Source of the DNA: Epiperipatus broadwayi
Taxonomy: Eukaryota > Onychophora > Udeonychophora > Euonychophora > Peripatidae
Direction of reading: 5' to 3'
Length of the DNA stretch: 64,000 nt
NCBI GenBank assembly: GCA_028023455.1
Contig: JAQFVV010012398.1
Coordinates: forward strand, 10,717,160 to 10,781,159
Position 1 is the first letter of the stretch; every line of letters starts with the position of its first letter. This document shows, piece by piece, positions 23,614 to 35,700 of this stretch. Under the pieces are notes generated by a model. The model searched no databases. It was not told the DNA's origin and saw only the letters and a list, made by a program, of their open reading frames with translations. A program made the translations under genes and the position numbers.

Positions 23614-24635
23614 GTCCGATCATCCACACCGTCGATGGCACTGTTGCTATTGAAAAACAAATAAATATAACGTTACCAAGCTTTTTAAAAATATATTTCT
23701 TTAGGGTTTTTTTTTATTTTTTAATGTGTTTTGTATATATATATTTATGGATTTTTTCTTTTAATAATGGTGCTTTTAAAACCTTTGGTCTTATTTTATT
23801 TTTTTTAAACATACCGTCTTTTTTTTTTAAAAAAAAAAACATTCTGCCTTTTTTCTTTTTAAAACATTCAATTTTTTTTTAATATTTTTTCAAAAACATT
23901 TATTTTTGTTTTATTTCCTGGGGGTTCAAAAATATTAACTTTTATTCATAAACAAATACATAGGATATTTGGTACTTTTTTTGGATTTACACATTTCGAC
24001 GGCATTGACGTGATTTACATTCCATCTCTAAAATTTTACATCATCGTAATTTCATAACACCACCACAAACACAGTTCTTTTATGTGGGAAAAATATTATT
24101 CTTCTGAAGGAAAGCCACCACATCTGCTTCTGTAGCAGGTAAATCAAAGAACTTGAACCCCGCCAAATGTTGTTCTGCCATTTCACTTTGTTTATCTTGC
24201 AAAGTTCTCGCAAATTGCATGACTTTTGTGTGAACTTTCCCGAATCGCAACTTACATTCCTCATTTATTAAATTGTGCCACCTAACAAGGAAATTAGGGA
24301 CATTTTTGAAATACTTATAATTTGTAGTTACTCATTAAAATTCACTCCATTTAAAAGAAAAAAATATTAACTGCATACTGTTACACTTTTTCTGATTACC
24401 AATACACACACTCTCATATGATACGCTGTTAACTATTCATTACTAACATCTATATAAAATGTGACAACACATCGCTGATAATGTTCACATGCTAGCAATG
24501 TTTGGGAAAGTGTTAACTTCATCAACATATAAGTGTTTGAACAGTTTACACAGGCCGTAAGAACGGTCTTGTAAACAGCGTATTTCTGAGCTTTTGCATA
24601 GAAACAGCATCATCGAGCGGTGTGGATGATTGAAC
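23614..24635. mobile_element. DNA transposon with ISXO2-type transposase relic
   Basis: The ends atcatccacaccgtcgatgg (left, from 23619) and, on the minus strand, atcatccacaccgctcgatg (right) are inverted repeats that continue for about 35 bases. I cannot find a convincing TSD, so the outer limits are approximate. The insertion separates RTE endonuclease sequence from the RT. It carries a minus-strand ISXO2/IS1595-like fragment, listed separately, which would fit the Merlin superfamily. The 91-codon plus frame at 23607-23882 is T-rich noise. Confidence 0.55.
23986..24288 (-). pseudogene. ISXO2/IS1595-like transposase N-terminal fragment
   Basis: On the minus strand one frame reads VHTKVMQFARTLQDKQSEMA, then FKFFDLPATEADVVAFLQKN, an in-frame TAA, then CVCGGVMKLR, and ends with MECKSRQCRRNV before another stop. 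The paired cysteine pattern (C-x-C and C-x4-C) followed by R-R-N-V matches the zinc-ribbon-like start of ISXO2-like transposases. The DDE catalytic part is missing. Assignment is from recall of the family, without a search. Confidence 0.5.
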
Positions 24636-26449
24636 CCATAATTATCCTAGAACAAAAAAGCAACAACTGATCAGTAAAATTTCCACTGGCACAATAAAAT
24701 TTATGAAAAAAAAAAAAGAAATATGAAAATATATAAAAATGATGCATTAAGAATGATTGAATATCAAGAATTTTGTAAAATGGTACCAAAAAAAAGTTAA
24801 TAAAAAAATATAATTGTGAATTAGCAAGGAAAGCTATAAAAGAAAATAAAAGTCTCAAAAGTATAAAATAACATCTTGGTATTGGTAGGAAATTTGTTTC
24901 TGCAAAAAAGAAAAGAAAAAAAAGGAACTATTACTAAAAAGAGAGATGACATTGACATTATAAAATGGGTAAAAGAATTTAAAAAATATCTCCTGCAAGT
25001 ACTATACCTTCTAAATTGTCAAGAATTTTAAATGAAGAAATGAGTCATGCAATTAAATCTATGAAGAAATGAAAAAGCTCAAAGTTATGATGGAATTGTA
25101 TATTTTAAAAGAAAGAGGTGAAGGAATTTAAAAAAAATGATATCAAATGACTGGAAAAATGCAGAATATTTTAAAAAGATGATAAAGAAGATATTAGAAA
25201 TTGCTGACCTATCAGTCTTTTATCAGTGCTATACAAATTTTTTATCAAGATAATTACAACTTGTATACAGCAAACTTTGGATTTTAACCATCCAAAAAAA
25301 AAAAAACAAGCTAGATTTAAAAGTGATTTTAATACAGTGAATCATATCCAAGTATTGCCCAAAGTTATAGAAAGGATCAATGAATATGACTTGTCATTAT
25401 GCTTTGGAATTATAGACTATGAAAAGACATTTGATTGTATAAACATTTCTTCAGTGATTAAAGTATTGGATCATCAAAGTATAGACCCACAATATGTCAT
25501 ATTCTGAAAACTATTTATAAAAATGCAGCAGCAAGTATTAAATTATATAATGATACTAGGAAGATTAACAATGAGAAAGGGTTACAACAGGGTGACTTCA
25601 TATCTCCAAAATGTTTTACAACAGTTTTGCAAGAAATATTTTATGGATTAAACTGGGAAGCTAATGGAGTAAAAGTTAATGGAGATTATTTAAGTCATTT
25701 AGACTTTGCAGATGATATAATTGTTTTTGCAAATAATATTCCAGAGCTTCAAAAAATATTGCAAGAGTTATAAGATGAAAGTAAAAAAATTGAACTTAAG
25801 TTAAATGTGAAAAAGACTAAAGCAATGTTCAGTGGATTTCTCAAAAAAGAAAATAAAGATTGATAATTATCAAGAAGGTAATAATTACAAATATCTTAAG
25901 TCAGATTATTACTATAGATAGAAGCACAATGGATGAAATTAATCATAAATTAAATTTGGTTGGAAACTTTTGGTAGAAATGGTTTATATGGAAATATGCT
26001 TGTATTTGAAAAAAAAAAATAAAGGTTTTAATAAATATGTTTTACCAGTTCATACTTATGAATCTGAGACTTAGCAATGCAGAAACTTCAGACTATTCAG
26101 TGATGTATGAAGAGATGCATATTAGGAATAATAAGAGACTGAAAGTGAAATACATGGGTGAGAGGACATACAAGTATTAATGACATCATTAAAAGAATTA
26201 AGAGACTAAAGTGGAGTTGGGAGGATATATTGCTAAAAGAGATGACAATAAATGGGCAGTTGAAATCTTAAACTGGATTCCAAGATATTTTAAAAGGCCT
26301 AGAAAAATACCACACATGAAATGGATGGGTGGAATAAGGAAATATGCTGAAAAAAGAGACTAGAGATTGGAGAAATTGGATTTCATTTGGAGAGATCTTC
26401 ATCTTGCAGTGGTTCAATAAAGGTTGAAAATAATGATGATGACATTACA

Positions 26450-27836
26450 GTCAAAAATTTCTAAATGGACTCTCAGCTGAATAAGCTAAAAAAAAAAAAA
26501 ACTCGGTTTGATCAATCAAATAAAAATATTGTGCTCAACAGGGTACTTGATTTCTCAGAAATATTTGTAAGAAACTAAATGTGCAATTATTTTCTTTGTA
26601 AAATCGTTATTTTTGTTATAGACAGTGTAAGCTCATAGTATATCACCCACAATATTATTGACTGATAAATATATTATTAATATTATAAATTTCTTATTTA
26701 TTTTTCATTTCTTAGAAAATTCAAGAAAAAAAACCTTGGCGATTAGTCATTCATTTATTATTTAAAATATTATTTATTTCTATATAAAGGATTTTGCATA
26801 TATATATAAAGATTGAATTCAGATGTATGTGCAATTAAAAATGTGGTGGGACAAACAGACAATACCATTATTTTTTTCTCTCATATGTCATAGCAGCGGC
26901 CATTATTATAGTTATTGCAGAGCAATTAATAAATGAAAATTTCATGGTGATTGCAACCTAAGTAAGTAAAAACAGAAAATAAAAAACGAATGGAAAAAGA
27001 AATATCACAGAAAGAAGTTAGAAAAGTTTGTAACGAACAATTTATCCAATGAGTAGCAAGAAATACTTTTAGTCAAACACCACTTATTGATTATTTACGG
27101 TTACTTAATCCTCATATATGAATCCAGCATTACTTGCCATTATGATCCCCCCCCCCCCATTATATATGAATCCAGCACACAGCATATATAGCATTACCCC
27201 ATTTTATATACGGTATATATATATATCAGAGAAAGAAATAATAAAAAATCAAATGCCTTTTTTTTGAAAGCAAGAAATGTTTTAATTATACATATAATGC
27301 ATACTGGCTTTTATTATTTGCAACTATCCCATCTCTTCTCTTTTACTTTCTGATAGCTTTTATAATCTATAACTGAATTATTACAAGTTTAACATAAAAG
27401 ACATAAGCTGCTTTTCAAATTTTTTGCTTATTGAATAGCTAGATAAAAAGTCAGAGTCTAATTTCTTGGCTTCAGCGTTGAACTAATATCATTTTATAAC
27501 AACTATCTGATTAATAGATTTACATATATGCACCACGTAACTTAAATAATGTGCTACTGATTAATAAGTTAAATGATCTTTGAACCTTAATAGCAAAAAG
27601 AATACAGATGTTTGGGACATATTTGTTCATTTTGATAAAAGAAAAAATGGAGTAAAAAAATATCCCAACAATAATAGATGATAATAAATCAAATCATTTA
27701 TTTCTCTTTACTACATTTCTAAAAAAAAAAGATATTGTAATAAATAAAATAGAGACAAAATATATGCTTTAATATTTTAACTCGGTAAATAATGTTTTCT
27801 GCATTTAAATTTACTTTATGCTTAGGTAATAACTGA
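26450..27836. other. AT-rich, nothing recognised
   Basis: A 12-base C run near 27147 and a duplicated tatatgaatccagca sequence around 27115-27180 are the only notable points. Confidence 0.35.
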
Positions 27837-27837
27837 A

Positions 27838-28205
27838 ACACACAGGCTTATTATATACCTGTGTTTATATATGTAGGGTGTATGAGCACAGACTTTCTCC
27901 TTAGGGTGGCTTTTGAGCATTTCATCATCAGATTTTCAATTGGATGGACGGTTGAAGAGTTGGAGTGTGGAGTAGATTGAAGCCTGTCCATTAAAGTATG
28001 AGGATTGACTATCTTAATATATATATGAGCACTTATAGCATTTATGTGTAGAGATGTAATCTGGACCAACTGATGATTGCTGGTTTACCATGCAATACGT
28101 ATATTGATGATTATTTATCTTTTCAACATAATATGTGTTCGGGTGCATCAGTGTTATGAGATAGTATGGAGAGTGGTGGGGTGTGTGAAAGTCTGTGCTC
28201 ATACA
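27838..28205. repeat. Two SINE copies, head-on arrangement
   Basis: At 27838-27893 the minus strand matches the 3' hairpin end (cacaggtatataataagcct) and the gtctgtgctcatacac block of the family at 14036-14225. At 28058-28205 the plus strand has the core (actgatgattgctggtttac, then caatacgtatattgatgatt) and gtgaaagtctgtgctcatac. Between them lies about 160 bp of unrelated, less AT-rich sequence. The frames on the minus strand here are shadows of the repeat. Confidence 0.55.
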
Positions 28206-28504
28206 CCCTTTAGGCTTAGGTAGTAAATGATACATACATGGGAAGATTGAACCATAATCACAGCTAAAATGTAAAATATTTATAGTGCATTATATCAATC
28301 ATAAAACAATTGAATGTAATTGGTTTTTTTTAATTTGCATATTAAACATTCTGACATCTATATACTGAGCAAAATTTTGTGTTCTAGTTTATTAAAAAAA
28401 AAAAATAATGGATATAAAAATAATTCTCTAGCATTAGTCTATATAAATAAAGTGCATAAAATTATAAAGCTTATTAAGAATGTCATTACTGACATAGAAC
28501 AATA
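28206..28504. other. AT-rich, nothing recognised
   Basis: The 61-codon frame at 28320-28505 ends at the hAT target site and has no motif. Confidence 0.35.
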
Positions 28505-28512
28505 ATCTAAAA

Positions 28513-31500
28513 CTGACATGTCAAACTGGCAGCCCACGGGCCACATGCAGCCCTTGATGGGATTTTTCATGGCCCGCAACTAAGATGCTATGCAATAAAA
28601 TGAAAACGGAATATGTTGCAAACAAAAAAATTAATTTTAAAAAACAAGCTGTAATATTTAATTACATGAACTAAAATATATACAGTAATTGTTGTTTACA
28701 TACATAGCTAATTTATAATTCTCGGTTACACACATAGCTAAATATTTTTGATGACACATCTTTATGATGAAGCAATTGGGATATGTGAATACCAAAGCTG
28801 GCAACATTAATAATGTGCTGCTATGCTTCTGAGAACATAAATACATTAGTCAGCTATTTGCGCTACCAACATAGCAATCCTATTTGCAGATGTTGGGTTT
28901 TTCTTAGAATTGTAACAAAAGGCAGTTGCGCTAGTTTATCCTGATTGGTGTGTTAAAAATTTGTGGGTTGTTTCCTTTTATAACTCATTCAAAAAATATA
29001 AGTAAACTGCCATATCCGAGAGTTTCTACCTTTCTGAAACTAGTCAGACACTATAAGAAATGCGAGCATGCATTTGACATTTTGTTATATAATATTTTAA
29101 TTATAATCAAACATGAGAAACAATAATGTTTTATAAATAAGTTAGTAATGATTACAATTCATTTTGCAAAACACTAAAAGTTCTACAATTTTACCAGTCT
29201 ATATTCGGCCTTGGGGAACTTTAGTGGCATCAACCATTTTTAATCTATGGCCTTATGCACAGATTTCTTCTTTGTCATATATTTATCTTAATTGTTCCGT
29301 GCCTGGAAGTCAGGACTGAGAGAGAGAAAACATAATCCGTATCTTTTATAGCTACCTGCATTTATCGAGCATAATTCCAGGAGAGAGAATCGACAGCAGC
29401 ACTTCTCTTTACATTTAAATATTAGAGTAGCGTTAAATCCTTATGAAGCGTATTTAGCATAAACATAGTTGCAATTTTTTTTTAATTTTGAAATTTAAAT
29501 CTAAAGCCCTATTTTTATTATAGAAAATGCCACTTCCAACGCTTAAGTAAAAAACCAAAGATTGATGACGAGCGAAGAAAATTTCAAAAAAGGTGGGAAC
29601 TGAATTATTTTTGTGTGGAAGTGAACAATAAGATTATGTGCCTAATTTGCAAAGAAACGATTAGTGTTGCTAAAGAATACAATATTAAGCGACATTATAG
29701 CACTAATCACGAAAAACAATTTTCGTGCTTTGAAGCTAAAATAAGAGAAGAAAAATTAAAAACAATGAAGAATTCATTAAGTAGCCAGCAAGGAGTGCTT
29801 ACAAAATTTATAAAAAGTAATGAATCAGTAACAAGAGCTAGTTATGAAATAAGCTATTTATTAGCAAAACATTTAAATCATTCACCGATGGTTCTTTAAT
29901 CAAGGAATGTATGATAAAAGCTGCTGAATTTGTCTGTCCAGAAAAAGTACAGGCATTTCGAGACATCTCATTATCAAGAAATACGGTGGCAGATAGAATT
30001 ACTGAAATGGCAGATAACATCACTTCACAACTACAGGAAATATATATCAAAATCCAGTTTTTTTCAATTGTGATTGATGAAAGCACGGATATAAGAGATG
30101 TTGCACAAGTTGCTGTTTTTTTTCGTGGTTGCGATAATACCATGAGGATCACCGAAAAATTGTTGGAATTCATCCCTCTTCATGGAACAACTGGTGAAAA
30201 TATTTTTGATGCCATATGGAGCATTTTAGAAAAACTTAACTTGCCTCTTGACAAGCTTGTTTCTGTTACAACTGATGGCGCTAAATCGATGACAGGTGAA
30301 ACTAAAGGTTTTGTGTCATGACTGGCAAAAAAATTACAAGATGAATATCCAGATAAACCGAAAATCAAAGCTTTTCATTGCCTCATTCACCAACAAGTTC
30401 TCTGTTTAAAATTATTAAAAATGGGCCAAGTACTTAAAACAGTTACAAAGATAGTCAACTTTATTCGATCAAGAGCACTTAACCTTCGCCAATTTACTTC
30501 GTTCCTTAAAGATTTAGAATCCAAATTCGAAGATCTTCCTTATTACACAGAAGTTCATTGGTTGTCCTGCCACAATGTCTTAAAGAGCTTCTATCTGCTT
30601 TTGGAGGAAATAATATGTTTTGAAATGAAAGATGAAAACAATGAAAATATATCAATTATGAAAGATCCATTGTGGGTACAAGACCTAGCATTTTTAATAG
30701 ATATTACAGGCCATCTGAATAATCTTAATATTACATTGCAAGGCAAAGATCAATTGATAACGAATATGTACGATGCAGTTGCAAGCTTTGTAAAAAAACT
30801 GAATTTGTTTAAAAATCATTTGCAAAAGAACGTTTTGATGTATTTTCCTACGTGTCAGCAGTTAAAAGCACAAAATCAAAGTTGCTCATTTTCACAACAC
30901 TCTGCAAAAATTGAAAAAATAAAAGACGAATTCGATAAACGTTTTGATGATTTCAAGGAGTTAGAATATTTTTTTTCTCTTTTCACAGGACCATTTGCCT
31001 TTGAAGTTGAAAAAGCTCCGACTTTGATACAACTGGAATTAATTGATGTCCAGAATGATTCGATTTTAAAAACAAATATCAAGAAGTAGGAACTCCCAAA
31101 ATATATTTCTATTTAGGTGAAAGATACCCAGAAATTAAAAAATTTGCTGCACAAATTTTAAGCTTTTTTGGAAGTACATACTTATGTGAGCAATTATTTT
31201 CATGCATGAAATTAAATAAAACAGTTTACAGATCAAGATTAACTGATAAACATCTATCAGCCATAATGAAAATTGCTTGTTCTCAGTCTTTGAATCCAGA
31301 TATTGAAAAACTAGTAGGAGGAAAACGCTGGCAAGTTTCCGGTAAAAACATATTGTAGTTTTATAAATAAGTAAATAGATAAAATAAATGTTTAAATAAA
31401 AGCAATACTATATCAATTGTATATTATTGAACTGAATTCACTAAACTACATAATATGCTTTAATTACCCCACCTATATTCCTGCATTCTCACTTCAAAAT

Positions 31501-31593
31501 ACAATTTTAAAAAAATTTGTGTGATGTAGCCCACGCAAGAATCTTACCAGTAGCATAAAATGGCCCATTGTTTGAATGAGTTTGACACTCCTG
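28513..31593 (+). mobile_element. hAT transposon (GTF2IRD2/ZBED-like), nearly full length
   Basis: The ends ctgacatgtcaaact and, on the minus strand, caggagtgtcaaact form the terminal inverted repeat. An exact 8-bp TSD, atctaaaa, flanks the 3.08-kb element at 28505-28512 and 31594-31601. The subterminal cggcccacgggccacatgc-type sequence is shared with many animal hAT families. One transposase gene on the plus strand occupies 29527-31359. The 1-kb 5' region before it is AT-rich and has no other frame. Confidence 0.9.
29527..31359 (+). pseudogene. hAT transposase with BED finger, broken
   Basis: The ATG at 29527 is separated from the main frame by a one-base shift near 29550. The BED zinc finger is CLICKETISVAKEYNIKRHY with a following H (C-x2-C...H-x4-H). 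Later blocks are ISLSRNTVADRITEMADNI, the VIDESTDIRDVAQVAVFF strand, VTTDGAKSMTG, and CLIHQQVLC. The hAT dimerisation region includes YLCEQLFSCMKLNKT and RSRLTDKHLSAIMKI near the end (31150-31290). The frame shifts near 29890, a TGA interrupts at 30319, and a TAG at 31087 precedes the final segment. The layout matches GTF2IRD2/ZBED-like transposases. Although broken, all major domains are still readable, so it died relatively recently. Confidence 0.85.
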
Positions 31594-31804
31594 ATCTAAA
31601 AGATAATTTAATCCTCTTATAGATTAGAATATGCAAACATTAAATAGCTCAGAAATGTCATATCATTAATTGGTAGCCATTTATAAACAATAACGACCAT
31701 TGTAAGCACAAAAATGATTTTAAGAAAAGCGCTACATGTGATATATGCCTTGATAACCCAAACCAATCTATAAGACACAAATATGTCAAATATATAATGT
31801 TTGT

Positions 31805-32405
31805 CGTGAATGTAATATAATTAGCATGCTAATAGCTCTAAACAAACTTTTTGATAAATGCAGCAAGAGAAAGCATTTAAAATCTCTATCTAGAATCACC
31901 CGTACCCAAACTGGTTTCGAGCTAATGGCTCTCATCACTGAGATGCTAGGACATTCAGACACTATATCTAAAATACAAATTCAAATCCAGCATTTATTGA
32001 ATACTTAACTATTAAGTAAAAAATCTGAAATTTTAGACATTTATGTCTTCAAATCCAGTTATCCAACTTAAATAGCCACATGGGACTGAACAAAATTCAG
32101 ATACAGCATATATTAACAGCTTTAGCAATATAACATTGCCAAAGCCTTAAAAGTCAAGCTATAAATGTCTGAAAATTCCAGATATTCTACTTAATAATTA
32201 AGTATTCAGTAAATGCTGGGCTGGAGTTTATATTTTAGATCTAGTGTCTGAATGTCCTTGCACATCATTGACAAGAGCCATTAGCTCGAAACCAGTTTGG
32301 GGGTAGGGATAATTCTAGAGATTTTAAATGTTTTCTCTTGCAGCATTTATCAAAAAAAATTGTTTAGAGCTATTACTATGTCCATTATATTACAATTGTA
32401 AATAC
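31805..32405. repeat. Foldback repeat, ~250-bp arms
   Basis: The left arm (31805-32060) and the right arm (about 32160-32405) are inverted copies with scattered differences. Shared blocks include aatagctctaaacaa, aactggtttcgagctaatgg and aggacattcagacacta. The spacer is about 100 bp. A long imperfect hairpin without coding capacity suits a foldback or MITE-like element. I cannot identify its TSD. The 60-codon frame at 31826-32008 lies in the left arm and is not a gene. Confidence 0.7.
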
Positions 32406-32697
32406 AAGCTAATTAAGTCACATGATGTATGACTTGGTTCCTTATTAAAAAAGAGCTACACAATTTGTTATCCAAAAAAAGTAAAAAGCCTTTCAAAAGC
32501 ATAATTGAAGACAAAGTCTCTCTAACAACCTTTTTAAAAAAATAGTGAAAGATGTTGTATTATCTTAATAGGCTTATAAAAATAAAGTGAAAAGTTTTAG
32601 TCATTTCCATTCTTTCTTTGCCCTCTAAGTAATAATAAGATGAATAAAATAATTTAGTTAGGTGAGATTCCTGAAGAAAAAAAAGTATTTTCTCAGG

Positions 32698-32765
32698 CAA
32701 AAATTCAAATCTTTGTCATAAATATTTCAGATGAATGCCTTAACTACTACACCATGAGTCTAGTA
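32698..32765 (-). repeat. tRNA-like SINE fragment
   Basis: The minus strand has an A-box-like atggtgtagtagttaaggc and a B-box-like gatttgaattttt, spaced as in tRNA-derived SINEs. The B-box is degenerate. No companion copy with the same body is in the window. Confidence 0.35.
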
Positions 32766-32769
32766 AACA

Positions 32770-35700
32770 GTAAAACAAAAAGTAGATATGATAAAAAAAA
32801 ATTCAAACATTAGTAATAATAATTTATTACATATTGACATACAACCAGTAAAAAAAAAGTCACTATTAATTAATATAACATGGCAAGAGTAGCTAATCAC
32901 CACTGATAATGATCAAGTGTTGTCTGGTAATAGTGATGAGTTGGATAGTTATTCTGTCTATCTTTGATCAAAAAAATTAATATACATACATACATACTGA
33001 TTTGAGTCTAATGATCAATGAAATAATATTTAGAAAACAATCATTCTCATACACAAATATTATTCAAGTAAAACAAAGTCAAGTAGCAGTTTTATATTCT
33101 TCAAATAAAACAAAGTCAAAAAATAGTTATGCAATTTATTATAATGCTTGTAAAATACCCTTCAAATGATCACTGCTCACCACATAAAATTCAAGTAAAG
33201 TTTACCAAAATAGTAATCAGGAATGAATGCAATTCACATTTTATGTTTTAGTAGATTTCTAAAATGAAATCCTAAATTCAGATTATGTCTTGATAATTTA
33301 GTATTCATTAAATAAAATATCAATCTTTAAATATTTTAAAATATCATTCATAACAGCAATAAAAAAAAAAACTCTTTACATTCTTATAAATGAATAGATC
33401 ATCAACAATTTAGAAATAAATCTGATATCACAGCTATCCTACAATATATATCCTTTAGTTGATTAGATACTGTATGTTCATGCATATATATTTAAAGGAT
33501 AGTTCCAATAAGTGATTAGAATATAACTACATTAAATTATAGACACTTAATTTGACTAATTAATCAAGACTTCCAATTTCCAGAAATGAATAGTATAATT
33601 CCAATCCTGTGACATATCCAGTTCTCAAAGGACCTCTATAAAAATCAATTTATTCGAACACCACTTACATTAATGCAACTGAGATTGTAATACAAACCAA
33701 ATACATATGATTATGAACAAAAAATAATAATGACAAATATAGCTATGTGCACAGAAATTGACATATGTTCACATAAATAATAAATTTGAATTTTCTCAAC
33801 TTTTCAAATTAGATCAGATAATTGTATATATAATATTTATTTATTTTTTAAAATATATATATATTTAAAAAAACTAGTTTTAAGCACACAGAGATTAATA
33901 TATATATATATATTAATTAACCATACACACATACATATAATTAACTAGAATATTCAACTACAATGTATCTTGTAGTTCATTATTTAAAGCAATATCTGAA
34001 AAAGTTTGACAAATGCACAATAATAGTTTACCACAGACTATATACCAGGAATTCCATATGAGTAAAGTTTCAACAAAGTAATTAATATATAGCTGTCTGA
34101 AATGGGTTGATTGTGATTGCACCCATCTGTTAGAACAAAATGAAAAGGTTGTGGGACTTTCTTTTTGCAAAAATGTCAATTCCAGGAACTATTCAACTTG
34201 TCATGTTCCACCCTTAAATTTCTCAAATCCCAAATTATCTAAGAATGATATATTCTTGATGAAATAATCTTTCACCTGAATAAAGTAACATGTCACAAAA
34301 TGAAATCATAAAAGTTTACTTCGTGGATTACAAAATTTTGGCATCCTATTGGATAATTTTATAAAAAAGGCTTACTAAAATAGAATTCAAACTGCATCAA
34401 ATTTAAAAAATCATATTAGGAATATAAAAAACTATCTCAAATGCTAGCACAAGTGTTCAGGACACTGATTAACATTTTGATGTATTTAATTTCAGAGTAT
34501 TTTTTTTTTTAATGTTTGTATTTTGTTTAATTGGAAACAATAATCATATCATTAACCGCTCTTTTTATATTTATTTACCATTATTTAAAAATAAATATTG
34601 ACTTACGATACACCCAACATATAACTGAAATTAAAAGTGCATGCATTCCAAGCACATCAAATTAATCTCTTTAAATAAAAGGACTACGTCTGTGATTCAA
34701 AAGATATTAGTGATGTTGAAATAAAATATTCAGAAGTTTATAATTGTTCTAATTACGCATTTCTAATGCCGTTAAAGTTATATAAGCTAATGGAGAAATA
34801 GAAATATTGTACTCAGTTTTAACTGTTTGAAGAAAGGATTGAAATTTTGTGCTTTGTTCGAAAAATATCTTTAATTAACTAGTTAAGTGCTTTAACTAAA
34901 AATGTAAACGTAATACTGCTAAAAATTTAAGATTATAACTAGCTCAGAACGGTGTTGCATTTTAAAATATATATATCAATAAAATACAAAAATGTGTGTT
35001 GCCAATAGAATTATGATATCAGAACATTAAAATGGACTTGATACTACCATTAAAATGATTAAAGGTTGAATATTTTTGTCATTAATAAGTAAATTTTATG
35101 ATTTATTTTTTTTTTACTTTGAATCTTCTTTCTATAGATAACTATTTTCATTGCTTTGGCTTTTGCTCAATAATATCTAGATAATTCAGGAGTATTGTAG
35201 AAATATTTTCAATATTTTTGCTTTAACTTAGCACAAATCATTTTGTTCTCAGAAAAAAACAGAAGAATCGTCTGTCAAAGAATGAAATGGTAATATTGGT
35301 CACTTAAATGTTAATTGATGAAATGTCTCACTCTTCCGAGTAAAAATGCTGGGTGGCAATTGTACATAAAAGTTTTCTAAATAAAGCAACTAAATATTTA
35401 TCAAATTTTTCCACTTTGTACAATGAATCTTTCTTTTGGTCATCAATTTGGCATATGTTTCTAATAATAATCTGACCTGCCTGAAACACTATATAAAATA
35501 TGTATCTCAAAAAACAAGCTTTGGTAGGGAACAAATATAGCTTTATCCATGAAACCTTCCATAGATCTTTCACACTTCTGGTTAATATCTGAAGCATTAA
35601 ATCTGCCTAAATATTTATCTAAGATTATAATTTATTATAAGATTTTCCAATAACAATTTTAGCCAAAAGAGATAGTTTCATATCCCTTTTTTTTTGATAA

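Larger units (their letters stand above)
21900..26445 (+). mobile_element. RTE-type LINE, split by two later transposons
   Basis: Pieces of one endonuclease-reverse transcriptase appear in order on the plus strand. The endonuclease part contains GRLVIQVNGRYQMQIIQVLCP (about 22128), KWTWKHPNEDTAELNYILTY (about 22418) and the SDH block (after 23360). The RT contains LYKFFIKIITT (25226), IIDYEKTFDCINISSVIKVL (about 25410) and FADDIIVFANN (about 25705). The C-terminal region includes AVEILNWIPRYFKRPRK. The 3' end closes with aatgatgatgac, matching the short TGA repeats typical of RTE tails. Copy A/B-type DNA elements at 22486-23334 and 23614-24635 interrupt it. Many stops and shifts show it is inactive. 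The 5' end is uncertain. Confidence 0.8.

Noticed and set aside
23607-23882. 91-codon plus-strand ORF rich in Phe
   Set aside because: It is produced by T-rich sequence inside a DNA transposon and has no motif.
29838-30173. 111-codon minus-strand ORF antisense to the hAT transposase
   Set aside because: It is the shadow of the plus-strand transposase, which carries all conserved blocks.
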